Below are positions 48,000 through 58,969 of a DNA stretch of 64,000 nucleotides, piece by piece. The stretch comes from Xestospongia muta. Lineage: Eukaryota; Porifera; Demospongiae; Haplosclerida; Petrosiidae. Position 1 is the stretch's first letter. Every line of letters starts with the position of its first letter. A model generated the notes under the pieces. The model was not told the origin of the DNA, did not search any database, and saw only the letters and a program-made list of their open reading frames with translations. The DNA lies in assembly GCA_963693285.1 (NCBI GenBank), contig OY848917.1:13268192-13332191 (forward strand), written 5' to 3'. The translations under genes were made by a program, and so were the position numbers.

Positions 48000-48890
48000 A
48001 ATTCCTGCCAGTCTGCTCATAGGTAATCACAGAGTATTAATTATTCCATAGATGTTATAAATGGATGATCAGATTCATGCTCTGACATCACTTCCTGTTA
48101 TGCACAAATAATTTCAGATATATACAACAGTACACACTACAACACGTGTACTACAACCAGATATAACTAAAACTTTTGAAATTGTTTATAATTGCAAAAT
48201 TTTCAACAAAAAAGCAAATAAGTTCTACACAGAAATTATGTTAAAATAGATAGAATGTTTTTTGACAAAAGACTTATCAGTAGTACATAAGTAACATGTC
48301 ATATATGTTATGTTTATCACTTTTGTCAGATATAAGCTTCTAAGAGGTCAGTTTTATTTATAAATATGTCTTTTATATGCCATTTATAACATATACTCAT
48401 TATAAATATGGTTAAAAGTAAAATTATGTACTGGTATGAATTTTGTTAGAAAACATTCTATCAATTTTAACATAATTTCCTTCTAGAACATCAATTACTT
48501 ACTTCTTGTAAATTTTTGGCAATTACAAAGTATTTCAAAAGTTTTAGTTATATCTGTTGGTATTACATGTGTTGTCACATGTTGTCATGTGTATTGTTGT
48601 ACATATCACAGCTTTATCATGGAAAATCAATCATTTGTTAACTCACTTGTATAAGACAGCCATGTTTAGCAAATGTAGCCATAGTAACATAGGTTCAACT
48701 AGTTTTGGTGTAAAGCGCATGATCACTTAGAGTTGGATGTTGTTTTACATCCATGTTGTATAATACTATGATTATTAATATCTTTTTTCCTGCTATTTAC
48801 ATTTGGTTTGGGTCTTCATTATCTGGGAACAAAGTTATTAATTATTCATAATAACATTATTATAAGAATAGTTATTTTCTTTTCGTATTT
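48000..48890. other. Spacer between G and H
   Basis: No gene was seen. It contains imperfect inverted text around 48190-48550 (for example AACTTTTGAAATTG near 48170 and CAAAAGTTTTAGTTATATCT near 48537), so a foldback element of about 380 bases may lie here. Confidence 0.4.
48155..48560. mobile_element. Possible large foldback element
   Basis: The left arm (CAGATATAACTAAAACTTTT at about 48158) is mirrored on the right (AAAAGTTTTAGTTATATCTG at about 48538). Inner blocks pair too, for example ATTATGTTAAAATAGATAGA near 48235 with TCAATTTTAACATAAT near 48460. It looks like a MITE or a palindromic insertion between G and H. The exact ends and target duplication were not settled. Confidence 0.65.
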
Positions 48891-48904
48891 ACATAATTAC
48901 TTCC

Positions 48905-49850
48905 TTATAACTGAATTGTCATTTCATGATCATTCATCTCTGTAGCAGTTGCATTGGAATATGTTGGTGGTAAAATATTTGTCATGACCAAACTGGCTTA
49001 GATCCATTGTTTTCTTTCTTTACATTAACTACTTTATAAACGTGTGTTGCATATATGGATTGTATAATCATCATTGGTTAAGCATAAATTCGTGTCACTT
49101 AACTCATTTTCAACTTTAGTACCATCTCTGTATTGTAAGAATAAACATTGTGGTTGATAACACTTATAACAATATGACATGTTTACCTTGATGACAGGTA
49201 TTGTCCTGTGTATTCTCTTACACTGATAATCATGCTAACTTTGATGAACGTGAGAAGCAATTTGCAAATTAACCTTAACTCTTACAAATTTTTATGTTTT
49301 CTTCTAGATCTAAGCAACCATACAACACACACCTTATAATGAACACAATGATAGTGATAAGATTAGTAAACGTAGTGTCTATTTGTCCGGCAGGAAATGT
49401 ATACTTTGTTGTATAAAGGTAGGTTAAGGTTTAGTGGGTGGTGATCAGTTTAATGCACAACAAAGTATACATTTCCTGCCGGACAAATAGACACTGCCAT
49501 TAGTAAAATGTAAAAATCTCGTGCTAGTAATGAGTTATGATGAGAAATTTCTTCAAAACTACAGTGATTTAATGGAGACTTAGTTTTACAAATGTTGGTA
49601 TAAATATTCCATTGACTAACATTGTTATTTCATTGATTGATGTTAGAACTTCATCATTGATGTCAATGATGATACATTTTAAATTCATTAACTTAACATT
49701 ATAAGGTAATGGAGGAGGCCCATTAGATCTGGCTAACAATGGTATTAATGCTAGTCTGGCGTTGGCGACCCTTTCTCTCTTAGCGAAGGGTAGGTAAAGT
49801 TAGACCATATTAGTGCACCAACTTTAAGACAAAGATATGTTTATGACGAA
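48905..49850 (-). pseudogene. Receptor H: fragments with MITE insertion
   Basis: A tail exon remnant (about 48905-49132) starts RDGTKVENELSD but shifts frame before the HVYKVV motif. The juxtamembrane exon (about 49188-49230) and the membrane exon (about 49275-49680) follow, the latter split by a 128-base foldback. A signal-peptide scrap (about 49705-49830) carries a further insertion of about 60 bases. FN3 and both Ig exons are missing. Non-functional. Confidence 0.75.
49371..49498. mobile_element. 128-base foldback MITE
   Basis: Perfect 39-base inverted repeats (49374-49412 and 49457-49495; outer end AGTGTCTATTTGTCCGGCAG) surround a 44-base loop. The element is flanked by a perfect 9-base direct repeat, ATTAGTAAA, at 49362-49370 and 49499-49507. 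It interrupts the membrane-helix exon of pseudogene H. Other paralogues have one copy of the ATTAGT(A/G)AA word there, which shows the empty site. Confidence 0.92.
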
Positions 49851-49877
49851 GCTAGCCCCTCCCTCAATCATTTAAAC

Positions 49878-49886
49878 GGGAGGGGC
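49878..49886 (-). promoter_or_regulatory. GC-box-like motif upstream of H
   Basis: GGGAGGGGC inside a longer block that matches the region upstream of receptor J (58936-58965), including GGGGCTGCTA. Probably a leftover of the family promoter. Confidence 0.35.
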
Positions 49887-49889
49887 TGC

Positions 49890-50390
49890 TATACTACAAT
49901 GTCGTTAAAGTACTAAAATTTAATATTGGGTTCGGCTTTCAAGTTACTCTCTAACTTAGTATTAAGATACGGGCTTAGCAGAGTGTTTCCACCCATTCTC
50001 ACCAAGTAATGTGACTAAGGTCGCTGCTGTCAGTTGTCGTAGTAATGATATAGAGTAATGGTGTTTTATAATAATGTAAGTGTTTAGGGAGAAAAGCTAG
50101 ATAACTATAGCATTATTAATAAATTAAATAACTATGCTAATTGGATTAATATAACTTCAAAGTATTGTGAACATTTGGAGTTTTAATAATATTTGAATTT
50201 GAAAAATTAATCAAAATATTTTCACACTTTATAATTATAATATTTAAACAGTGGATCATAAGAAACTTGAGTAATAAAATTAACAGCTATAATATATTCT
50301 TTTAGTCTAACAATAATGTTTCACACTAGTTCTCTATAAATGTAGTTATTCCTTTTTTATATTTACATAATCATTTCCTGATAACCGAAC
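49890..50390. other. Spacer between H and I
   Basis: AT-rich flank. The right part is the 3' untranslated region and flank of receptor I, matching the flank of other copies. No other gene was seen. Confidence 0.5.
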
Positions 50391-50392
50391 TG

Positions 50393-52464
50393 TCATCTCA
50401 AAAGATTCTTTTCTGCTTCTGATAAATTGGAATATATTGGTAGTCCATCATCTTTTTTCTTCTTATTAATTTGTGCATAAATATATGATGAAAATGTAAT
50501 GTCTTCTTCTTTATTGTTATTATCCATGAATTGTAGATTTTGATAATTTAACAAACTTTCAACTGTTGTATCATCTCTGTATTATAAGAATCGACATTGT
50601 GATTGATAACACTTATAACAACATTACGCTGTAAAAATGATTGGTTGATTTAAGCATCATTGGATTATACAGGTTGCAATTGTAAACTTATCTTTGTCGA
50701 AAGAGTAATCATAATATTGTTTTCATTACTAATATACTACTGTTTATGTAGCTACAAAATAATCACTTCACTGTACATTAATAATGAAATTAGTAGTATG
50801 TTTACATTTTGTATATGCAAGTTGTATAACAATGTATTAGTTAAATGAACCAATCAATTTTTACAGTGTACATGCTTACCTTGATGACAAGTATTGTCCT
50901 GTGCAATCTTCTTGTTTAATCATTACGTCACTAGAAAAGAATGGCAAATAAATTGTATTCTTTAATTGAAGTTAATATGGAATTATATTTAGTTCGATCT
51001 ATATAGAAAACTATTTGCAAAATATTTTACTTACAACTTTTTATGTTTTCTCATGAATCTTAAAAACAATAAGCTGATTATAACGAGCACAATGATAGTG
51101 ATAACATTAGTGAAAAGCAGAAATCCAGTACCAATAATGGGCCATAGTGACAAATTGTCTCCACAATTACTGTTGTTTGATTGAGAAGTTGGAGTTAGTT
51201 TTACTAATGTTGTAATTTTATTGACTAATGAATTAACCAATTTTAAAAGTATGAAATATGACATTTTGATACGTTACCTGCAATGAGTGTAGCGACATCA
51301 CTCCATTCACTTGAAAGTGTATATTCCTCATTTGAATATGACACCACATAGAAACTGTAGTTTTGACTACTACATAAACCACTAATGATCAGTTCAGTAT
51401 AATTGGTTACTTCTACACTGAATGTGTTATCACTAACACCATAGAATACCTTATAACCATCTATTAATGGATTGTTAATAACTGGTGGAGACCATGTGAC
51501 TAGAGCATCAGAGAAATTGACCCACATTGCTGTGACATTTACTGGTTTTCTAGCAACTATAATACAATATAATTGTATTGTGTATGTTTTTGTACATACC
51601 TTTAACATATATATTATTGTGAGCAGGATAAGATGGATTTATAGTATTGTAGTACTTGTCCTCAACTCTAGTGTTAGATATAGAACAATTGTACCATCCT
51701 TTATCTCTTGATTGAAATAGAAGCTCTACTAAAATTTTAATTGGTAGTTGATATGAGAGAATAGTCTGTGTAATATTGGGATAGATCAAAGTATCATTTA
51801 GTGTACAATTGATATATGTTGCTGTTCCATCTGTAACATTGAAGGATATCAGGAATGATGAATTATCTCTTGTTGATAGTAATGACTTGAATGTTGTTTC
51901 TGTGATCTTAGGTCCACCTGAACATGTTAATAAAACTATTATTGATTGTTAATTCAATTTAACTCACTGTTTATTTTATAAGTATACATTGTGTACAGTA
52001 GTATCATTAATGTTTGATTTACATTACATTCATCTGGTATAACACATCTATAAATACCCTGAGAATTATTTATACCATAGTCACGATATAGTCCAATCTG
52101 TCCTGACATATACACAGAATGTAATGGTGATGAGTCATAATTTATTGTGGACACATGAGTACCATTAGGATAATACCAAACTCCAATATTAGACTCATTT
52201 TTAGCACTTTGACACCACAAGGCATCATTTAATCCATCATTGTTTTTGTTATTTCCATGGGAATAATTTGCAGGAATCATGGAATTATTTGGGTAGGATA
52301 TATTATTGTATCCTCCATACAATTGTACTCCTATATTATTATAAATAATAGTTAAAATACCTTTCAAAGAACTTACCGGTGTGAGGTAAAGGAGGAGGAT
52401 TAACAGACCTGGTCAGTAATGGTGTTAATACACCAACTACAAGATATAACAAGATAGTTAACAT
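50393..52464 (-). CDS. Receptor I: Ig-Ig-FN3-TM with short tail
   Basis: Exons (minus): 52377-52464 signal peptide (MLTILLYLVVGVLTPLL), 51968-52330 Ig1, 51600-51917 Ig2, 51278-51556 FN3, 51035-51224 stalk and helix, 50880-50930 juxtamembrane, 50393-50576 tail. Total 1473 bases, 490 residues. Ig1 Cys residues lie in ALWCQSAKNES and GIYRCVIPDE, Ig2 in GWYNCSISN. The FN3 loop is the short SDNTFSV type, as in F. The helix is FLLFTNVITIIVLVIISLLF, followed by RFMRKHKKL. The tail has one unit, with YIYAQI, a good fit to the ITIM pattern, and IYSNL. Compared with paralogues, the end is cut by a frameshift: the conserved DDEMTVQ segment is read in another frame as KNLLR and stop. It is otherwise open. 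Confidence 0.83.
50627..50868. mobile_element. Tc1/mariner-like MITE, copy 3
   Basis: 242 bases between TA dinucleotides, starting CGCTGTAAAAATGATT and ending TTTTTACAGTG. It sits in the intron between the tail exon and the juxtamembrane exon of receptor I. It shares end sequence with copies at 22943 and 32049. Confidence 0.8.
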
Positions 52465-52479
52465 CGTTTATGACAATCT

Positions 52480-55400
52480 TGCTAGTCTACTTGTAGCTAA
52501 TCGCCGAATATTAATTATTGATATTTACTTTTCCTGCTATTGACATTTGGGTTGGTCAGGAACGAAGTTATTAATTATTCATAACAATTTTTTACCACGC
52601 GGACAACATTAATTTTGTAGAATAAGCAATTATTTCTTTTAGAAAGTCTTATGTTATTGAATTAAAGTTAGTATTGAGTAGTTATAGTGTATATAGGTCC
52701 TGTTGATCCAATGTTGATGCAATCATTACAAAATTGCTTCTCTTTCTTAAGCTTGAACAAGAGACACAAATCCTAGATTAAATATACAAACAGAAAAGAA
52801 TACCAACTGTATTATTTGAGGTCATCAGTGAAACCACAGCTTCAATTATCACAGTAAACCATGTTCACTTTCATAGATACAAAGTAACAAGAACAAGATG
52901 TCCAATCTTCTTTCTTATTTTCAACTGTACATAAATGTACATTGGAAGTAGGTGGTGAGAATAAAATTGTCAGTTCTGTTTAAAATATAAAAATTATAGT
53001 GCTATATAGCTGTTTAGGAAAATGGTAAATTGAACAGTTATAATTAACAATCAGTTGCTAGCACAAGTGTTCATTAGCTGCAGCAAAAATGCTTACAACT
53101 AGAACAGTCTATCTTTCATGGGCAAAGCATGAAAGATTAGCAAAGAATAACAGCAAATAATAATGAATTGCTGTAATGAGACTCAAATGAGTAAACTATG
53201 AGAGATCGATAATGTTTTCATTACTGAAAATATATCTTTATGTTTGCCATCTATGTACACCTTTTAAAAACGTAAATTAGAGTATATAGCTATCCTTTAT
53301 TACATGTAGAGAATTTTGGTGGTGAGGTTCCAGTATTAGGGACTCATTTCACAATATTACACAAGTAGAAGCAAAGCAATTGTAATATACTGTAGTCTGA
53401 ATATTGAAAATTTGTTTCTGTTGAGTAAATGACTAAATTCATCTAATTTCTTTAATAAATGCACACAGTACTCTATTCAACTGTTGCAGTTTTCTTTTGA
53501 TTGAGTTATCATAGTCAGTACAATAACAATAATATAAGACAATATCAGTAAATTATCTGTTAGTTCACGTAACAGCTACATCATTAGCTAAACAGGAAAT
53601 CATTCAAGTTATGCTATACTAAATTTACTTGTACGGAAGGAGTTATTATAAATATGTCAACTAGTCTATATAGTATAGGATTGAAAACGCCCACGACATC
53701 TGGTACTCTATTCAATGCATATACAATACATTCTATCATGTTTTTGCTTTGTAATAATTGGAAAATGACTAATAGTAGAGCTTACAATTCTTTATAATAA
53801 AATAATGAAGCTATTACAGTGAACTATAACATGCTAGGCCAACACAACAACACTTCATCTTTCAATACATAACTAAATAATACAAGTTCTAGATCTAGAG
53901 TGACGAAAGTACGAGTACCTCAATGACCTTTCCATTGGATTTATCACAAAAGAAAAGACCTATTTTATAGTCACTGGTGTCAACATATATAGCATTATTC
54001 CTTGATACATTTATTTTTAAATATTTCATAATTAAAATAGTGTAACAACATACCTACACTCAATCAATCTTTAGGCAATAATCCCAAAGAATGTAATCTC
54101 TCCCTTAGACAAACAAGGAATGGAAAGGAGTATGAATATAAATTGACTTTGGAAGAGATGTAATTAAAGATCTAGGAATTGATTCATGCTTTCTATAGTA
54201 AAATCTGACTTTCCTTTAATCATCTAAATAAATTATTAATGATTCTTTAAGTGCATAATAGTTATAAAGTTATACTCGCATTTTTTATCTTTTATAACTA
54301 TAATAGGAGATTTCCAAAACAAATAATGACAAGCTAAATCAACGTAGCAATCTTTTGTGTTTACATGGCAAACTGCAATGTATGACTGTATAACTTAAAA
54401 CAATGATTATAGTCCCAAAATTGCACCTCTAGCTTACGACATTCAGTCTTTCAATAAGAATAACGTGAGTTTATTTAGAAACAAACTGTTTAAAGCAACG
54501 TGTTCTTATTTGTTTTAAATAATTTGTCTTAAATCTTTTTTTAGTATTATTAGTATAAGAATATATAGCTACAAAACTATTTTCTGAAGTTTTCCTCGTA
54601 AATTATGTAATTTAAAAGTGAATTTCTGTAATATTAACAACTTTTAGTACTAGAACATAAAGAAAAATATATAAATAAGAATCATAAATAAATAGATAAT
54701 GTTAATAAAAGAAAAAAACTTAATGTCTTTATACAGCAATATAATACAGGCAAGAGTGTGTCCAGTTAATACTGTCAGGTAATAAAAAATATTTGATTTC
54801 TTTGAACAAGGTGTGCGTTATCGAATGTTTATTAAGTTTATGGATCACGTGATCTTTAGCAATCCCGGTACGTAGTTTATACAATCTATATCCAATGTCA
54901 CCATGTAAGGTGATTGAGGTTACTACTATGTTCAGTTGTCATAGTAATGAGATAGAAGAATGATTATAATACTTTATATAAAGAAAAATATGTGTTGATT
55001 TTCTATTAGTTTATATAAAAGGTATATGTTTGGTTAAACAGGAAACCTTTGAAGTTATGTGACACTAAGGTTATACGTAGGAGAGGAGTTATTATAAATA
55101 TATTACCCAATCTGATAATGTAAAGTGACTACAAAAGCTTATTACTCTCAGTTGTTATAGTAATGATTGTAATAAGATAAAGGAATGGAGTAGTATATAT
55201 AATGTAGGTGTTTGGTTGAGAATGAAATGTTAACTATATATATAGGAGTAATGTTGATTGAATAATCATGACTTTAAGGTATTGTGTGTACATTTAAAGT
55301 TTTAATGACATCCGATTTTTGAAAAATTAATCAAAATATGTTCTTTATACTTTATAATTATATTTTTAAAAAGCACAGTATATCAAACTTGTATAATAAA

Positions 55401-55480
55401 GTTAACAGCTAAAAACATTCTCTAAATATAATAATAACGTTTCAAATATCTCCTCCATAAATGTAATTATTCCTATTGTT
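52480..55480. other. 3-kb spacer between I and K
   Basis: No gene, relic or clear element was recognised up to about 54860. After that comes the left copy of a segmental duplication whose right copy starts near 56090. The AT content is high throughout. Confidence 0.5.
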
Positions 55481-57240
55481 CACATAATTACCTCCTGATA
55501 ACTGAACTGTCATCTCATTATCATTCTTCTCTGAAGCAGTTATATTCGAATACACTGGTGATCATTGTCTTTATTCTTATTAACTACTGCATAAACATAT
55601 AATATGTATGAATTGTTATTTTCCTCATTGTCATTATCTCTTAACTGTAAATTATCATTATATATCTCACTTTCAAATTTAGTACCATCTTCCTTCTCAT
55701 TAACTACTGCATAAACATGTGATGAACGTGGATTATAATTTTCTTAATTGCTATTACCTCTTAATTGTAGATTTTCGTCATTTAACTCACTTTCAACTGT
55801 AATACCATCTCTGTATTGTAAGAATCAACATTGTGGTTGATAACACTTATAACAACATTGCATGTATACCTTGATGACAAGTATTGTTCTGTATATTCTC
55901 CTAGTGGTGTCATTATACTATGAGTGTAGTGATATCACTCCATTCACCTTGAAGCATATGTTCCTCATTTGAATGTGATACCACAATTAAGCTATAGTTT
56001 AGACTGCTACATAAACCACTGATGATAAGTTCGGTACAGTTGGTCACTCCTACACTGAATGTTTTACAATCACAATCACTAATACGTGATTGTTAACAAT
56101 CCTGGAATGTAGTTTATACTATCTAGACCCAATGTCACTATGTAAGGAGACTGAGGTTACTACGTTCAGTTGTCATAGTAATGGGATAGAAGAATGGTTA
56201 TAATACTTTATATAATGAACAATATGTGTTGATTTTCTATTAGTTTATATAACAGATATATGTTTGGTTAAACAGGAATCCCTTGAAAATGTGACTCTGA
56301 AGTTATACATTGGTCAGGAGCTATTATAAATATGTTACCCAATCTGATAATGTAAAGTGATTATATAAGTTCACTACTATCAGTTGTTATAGTAATGATT
56401 GTAATAAGATAAAGAAATGGTGTGGTGTATATAATGTAGGTATTTGGTTGAGAATGAAATGTTAACTATATATATAGGAGTATTGCTGATTGCATAATCA
56501 TGAATTTTAAGTCATTGTGTGTACATTTAAAATTTTAAATACCTGACTTTTTAAAAAATTAATTGAATTAAGTTCACACTTTATAATTATATTTTTAAAA
56601 AGCACACTATATCAAACTTGTGTTATAAAGTTAACAGCTAAAAACATTCTCTAAATATAATAATAATGTTTTAAACACGTTCTCCATAAATGTAGTTATT
56701 CCTATTTAATGTTCACATAATTACCTCCTAATGACTGAACTGTCATCTCATCATCATTCTTCTCTGCAGCAGTTATATTGGAATACACCTGTGATCCATT
56801 GCCTTTCTTCTTATTAACTGGTGCATAAACATGTGATGCATACGAATTGTTATTTTCTTCTTCGTTATTATCTCTTAACTGTATATTATCATCATATATC
56901 TCACTTTCAAATGTAGTACCATCTTCATTCTCATTAATTACTGCATAAACATGTGATGAACATGGATTGTCATCTTCTTTATTGCTATTATCTCTTAATT
57001 GTAGATTTTCATTATTTAACGAGCTTTCAACTGTAGTATCATCTTTCTTCTTGTTAACTACTGGATAAACAAGTTTATCATATGGATTGATATCTTCTTT
57101 GGTGTTTTTATCTCTTAACTGTAGATTCTCATTATTTAACTCAATCTCAACTTTAGTACCATCTCTGTATTGTAAGAATCAACATTGTGGTTGTAAACAC
57201 TTATAACAACATTACATGTATACCTTGATGATAAGTATTG
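54860..57240. repeat. Tandem segmental duplication of about 1.2 kb
   Basis: 54880-55860 and 56095-57220 run parallel: GTAGTTTATAC, GTTCAGTTGTCATAGTAATG, GTGTTGATTTTCTATTAGTT and TATGTTTGGTTAAACAGGAA occur in the same order in both, followed by a receptor tail exon in each. The left copy ends in pseudogene K and the right copy in the intact receptor J. Confidence 0.85.
55493..56082 (-). pseudogene. Receptor K: tail and FN3 fragment
   Basis: A tail exon (about 55493-55809) has two 40-residue units with HVYAVV and YVYAVV, but a TAA interrupts the first unit (SN-stop-ENYNP). After the juxtamembrane exon (about 55869-55912), the sequence joins directly to an FN3 piece (55919-56082, ISDCDCKTFSVGVTNCTEL). 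The stalk and membrane helix are deleted, and so are both Ig exons. Dead copy, related to J. Confidence 0.8.
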
Positions 57241-58735
57241 TCCTGTATATTCTCTTAGTCGTTTCATTATACTATAACAGAAAAGTATATATATAACAAG
57301 TACATTGTATTCTTTAATTTGTATAAATAATTACAATTACTTTAACGGATTTGGGAAAGTATTACAAAATTAACTTTAATACTTACAAATTTTTATGTTT
57401 TCTTCTTAGCAACCATAAGCAACTTATAATGAACACAATGAATGTGATAAGATTAGTGAAAAGGAGAAATCCCACACCAATAATTGACCATGATGATGAA
57501 TTCTCTTCACAATTACTGTTGTTTGGAATTGATTGACAACTTGGAGTTGGTCTTACAAATGTTGTTATTCTGTTGACTAATGTTGTGTTGACGTATATAG
57601 TAAAAGAAATTGACCAATTTTAAAAGTATGACATATAATATTGTTTCAAGTTACCTGCAATGACTGTAGTGATATCACTCCATTCACTTTGAAGTGTATG
57701 TTCCTCATTTGAATATGACACCACATAGAAACTGTAGTTTTGAGTACTACATAAACCACTGATGATCAGTTCAGTAGTGTTGGTCACTCCTACACTGAAT
57801 GTTTTACAATCACAGTCACTAACACCATAGAACACCTCATAACCATTTATTAATGGATTGTTATTAACTGGTGGAGACCATGTGACTAGAACATCAGAGG
57901 AATTGATCCACTTTGCTGTGACATTTACTGGTTTTCTAGCAACTATAATATACTAATAATAATCATCACATTGTATTGTTTTTTGCACATACCTTTAATA
58001 TATATATTATTGTGAGCAGGATAGGCTTGATTTATACTATTGTAGTACTCATCCTCAACTCTAGTGTTAGATACAGAACAATTGTACCATCCTTCATCTC
58101 TTGATTGAAATAGAAGCTCTACTAAAATTTTAGTTGGTAGTTGATATGAGAGTATAGTCTGTGTAATATTGGGATAGATCAAAGTATCATTTAGTGTACA
58201 ATTGATATATGTTGCTGTTCCATTTGTAACATTGAAGGATATCAGAAATGATGAATCATCTCTGGTGGATAGTAATGACTTGAATGTTGTTACAATGATC
58301 TTAGGTCCACCTGAACACATTAATAAGATTATTATTGATTGTTAATTCAATTTAACTCACTGTTTATTTTATAAGTATACGTCGTGTACAGTAGTATCAT
58401 CAATGTTTGATTTACATTATGTTCATCTGGTATAACACATGTATATATACCCTCATATTTACCTATACTATATTCACGATATAGTCCAATCTGTCCTGAC
58501 ATATACACAGAATGTAATGGTGATGAGTTTTCTTCTGTGGACACTTGAGTACCATTAGGATAATACCATACCCCAATATTAGACTTATGTTTAGCACTTT
58601 GACACCACAAGTTGTCATTAAATCCATCATCATTTTGATCATTTCCATAGAAATAATCTGCAGGAATTATGGAATTATTTGGGTAGGACGTTTTATTGTA
58701 TCCTCCATACAATCGCACTCCTATATTATTATAAG

Positions 58736-58767
<32 letters not shown>

Positions 58768-58891
58768 TTAGTTAGTTAGTTAATAAATCTTTAGAAAACG
58801 TACCAGTGTGAGGCAATGGAGGAGGGTCATTAGAACTCGTCAGTAATGGTATTAATACACCAACTGTAAGAAAAAAGAAGACAGTCGACAT
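56702..58891 (-). CDS. Receptor J: Ig-Ig-FN3-TM, three tail units
   Basis: Exons (minus): 58804-58891 signal peptide (MSTVFFFLTVGVLIPLLTSS), 58361-58720 Ig1, 57993-58310 Ig2, 57655-57942 FN3, 57387-57576 stalk and helix, 57224-57271 juxtamembrane, 56702-57164 tail. Total 1755 bases, 584 residues. Ig1 Cys residues lie in NLWCQSAKHKS and GIYTCVIPDE, Ig2 in GWYNCSVSN. The FN3 loop is DCDCKTFSV with the Cys pair. The helix is VGFLLFTNLITFIVFIISCL. The tail has LVYPVV, HVYAVI and HVYAPV units, then VYSNI and NYVNI. The first unit (NPYDKLVYPVV) matches the first unit of receptor C, so unit order is partly kept between distant copies. Function as for the family: inferred surface receptor. Confidence 0.86.
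58738..58785. repeat. TA microsatellite with TTAG repeats
   Basis: A TA run of about 25 bases, then AGTTAGTTAGTTAGTT, in the intron after the signal exon of J. Confidence 0.9.
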
Positions 58892-58948
58892 CGTTACGAC
58901 AAATTGCACAACTCGCTCAAAACTATTCTCACATTCAATAATTAAAAC

Positions 58949-58957
58949 AGGAGGGGC
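58949..58957 (-). promoter_or_regulatory. GC-box-like motif upstream of receptor J
   Basis: AGGAGGGGC followed by TGCTACAC, about 60 bases upstream of the start of J. It matches the block upstream of H and, more weakly, that of A. Confidence 0.4.
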
Positions 58958-58969
58958 TGCTACACGATC

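Noticed and set aside
58463..58775. Frames on both strands overlapping Ig1 of J (and similar frames over F, I and C)
   Set aside because: Shadow frames of the true Ig1 exon; the paralogue-conserved frame is the receptor one.
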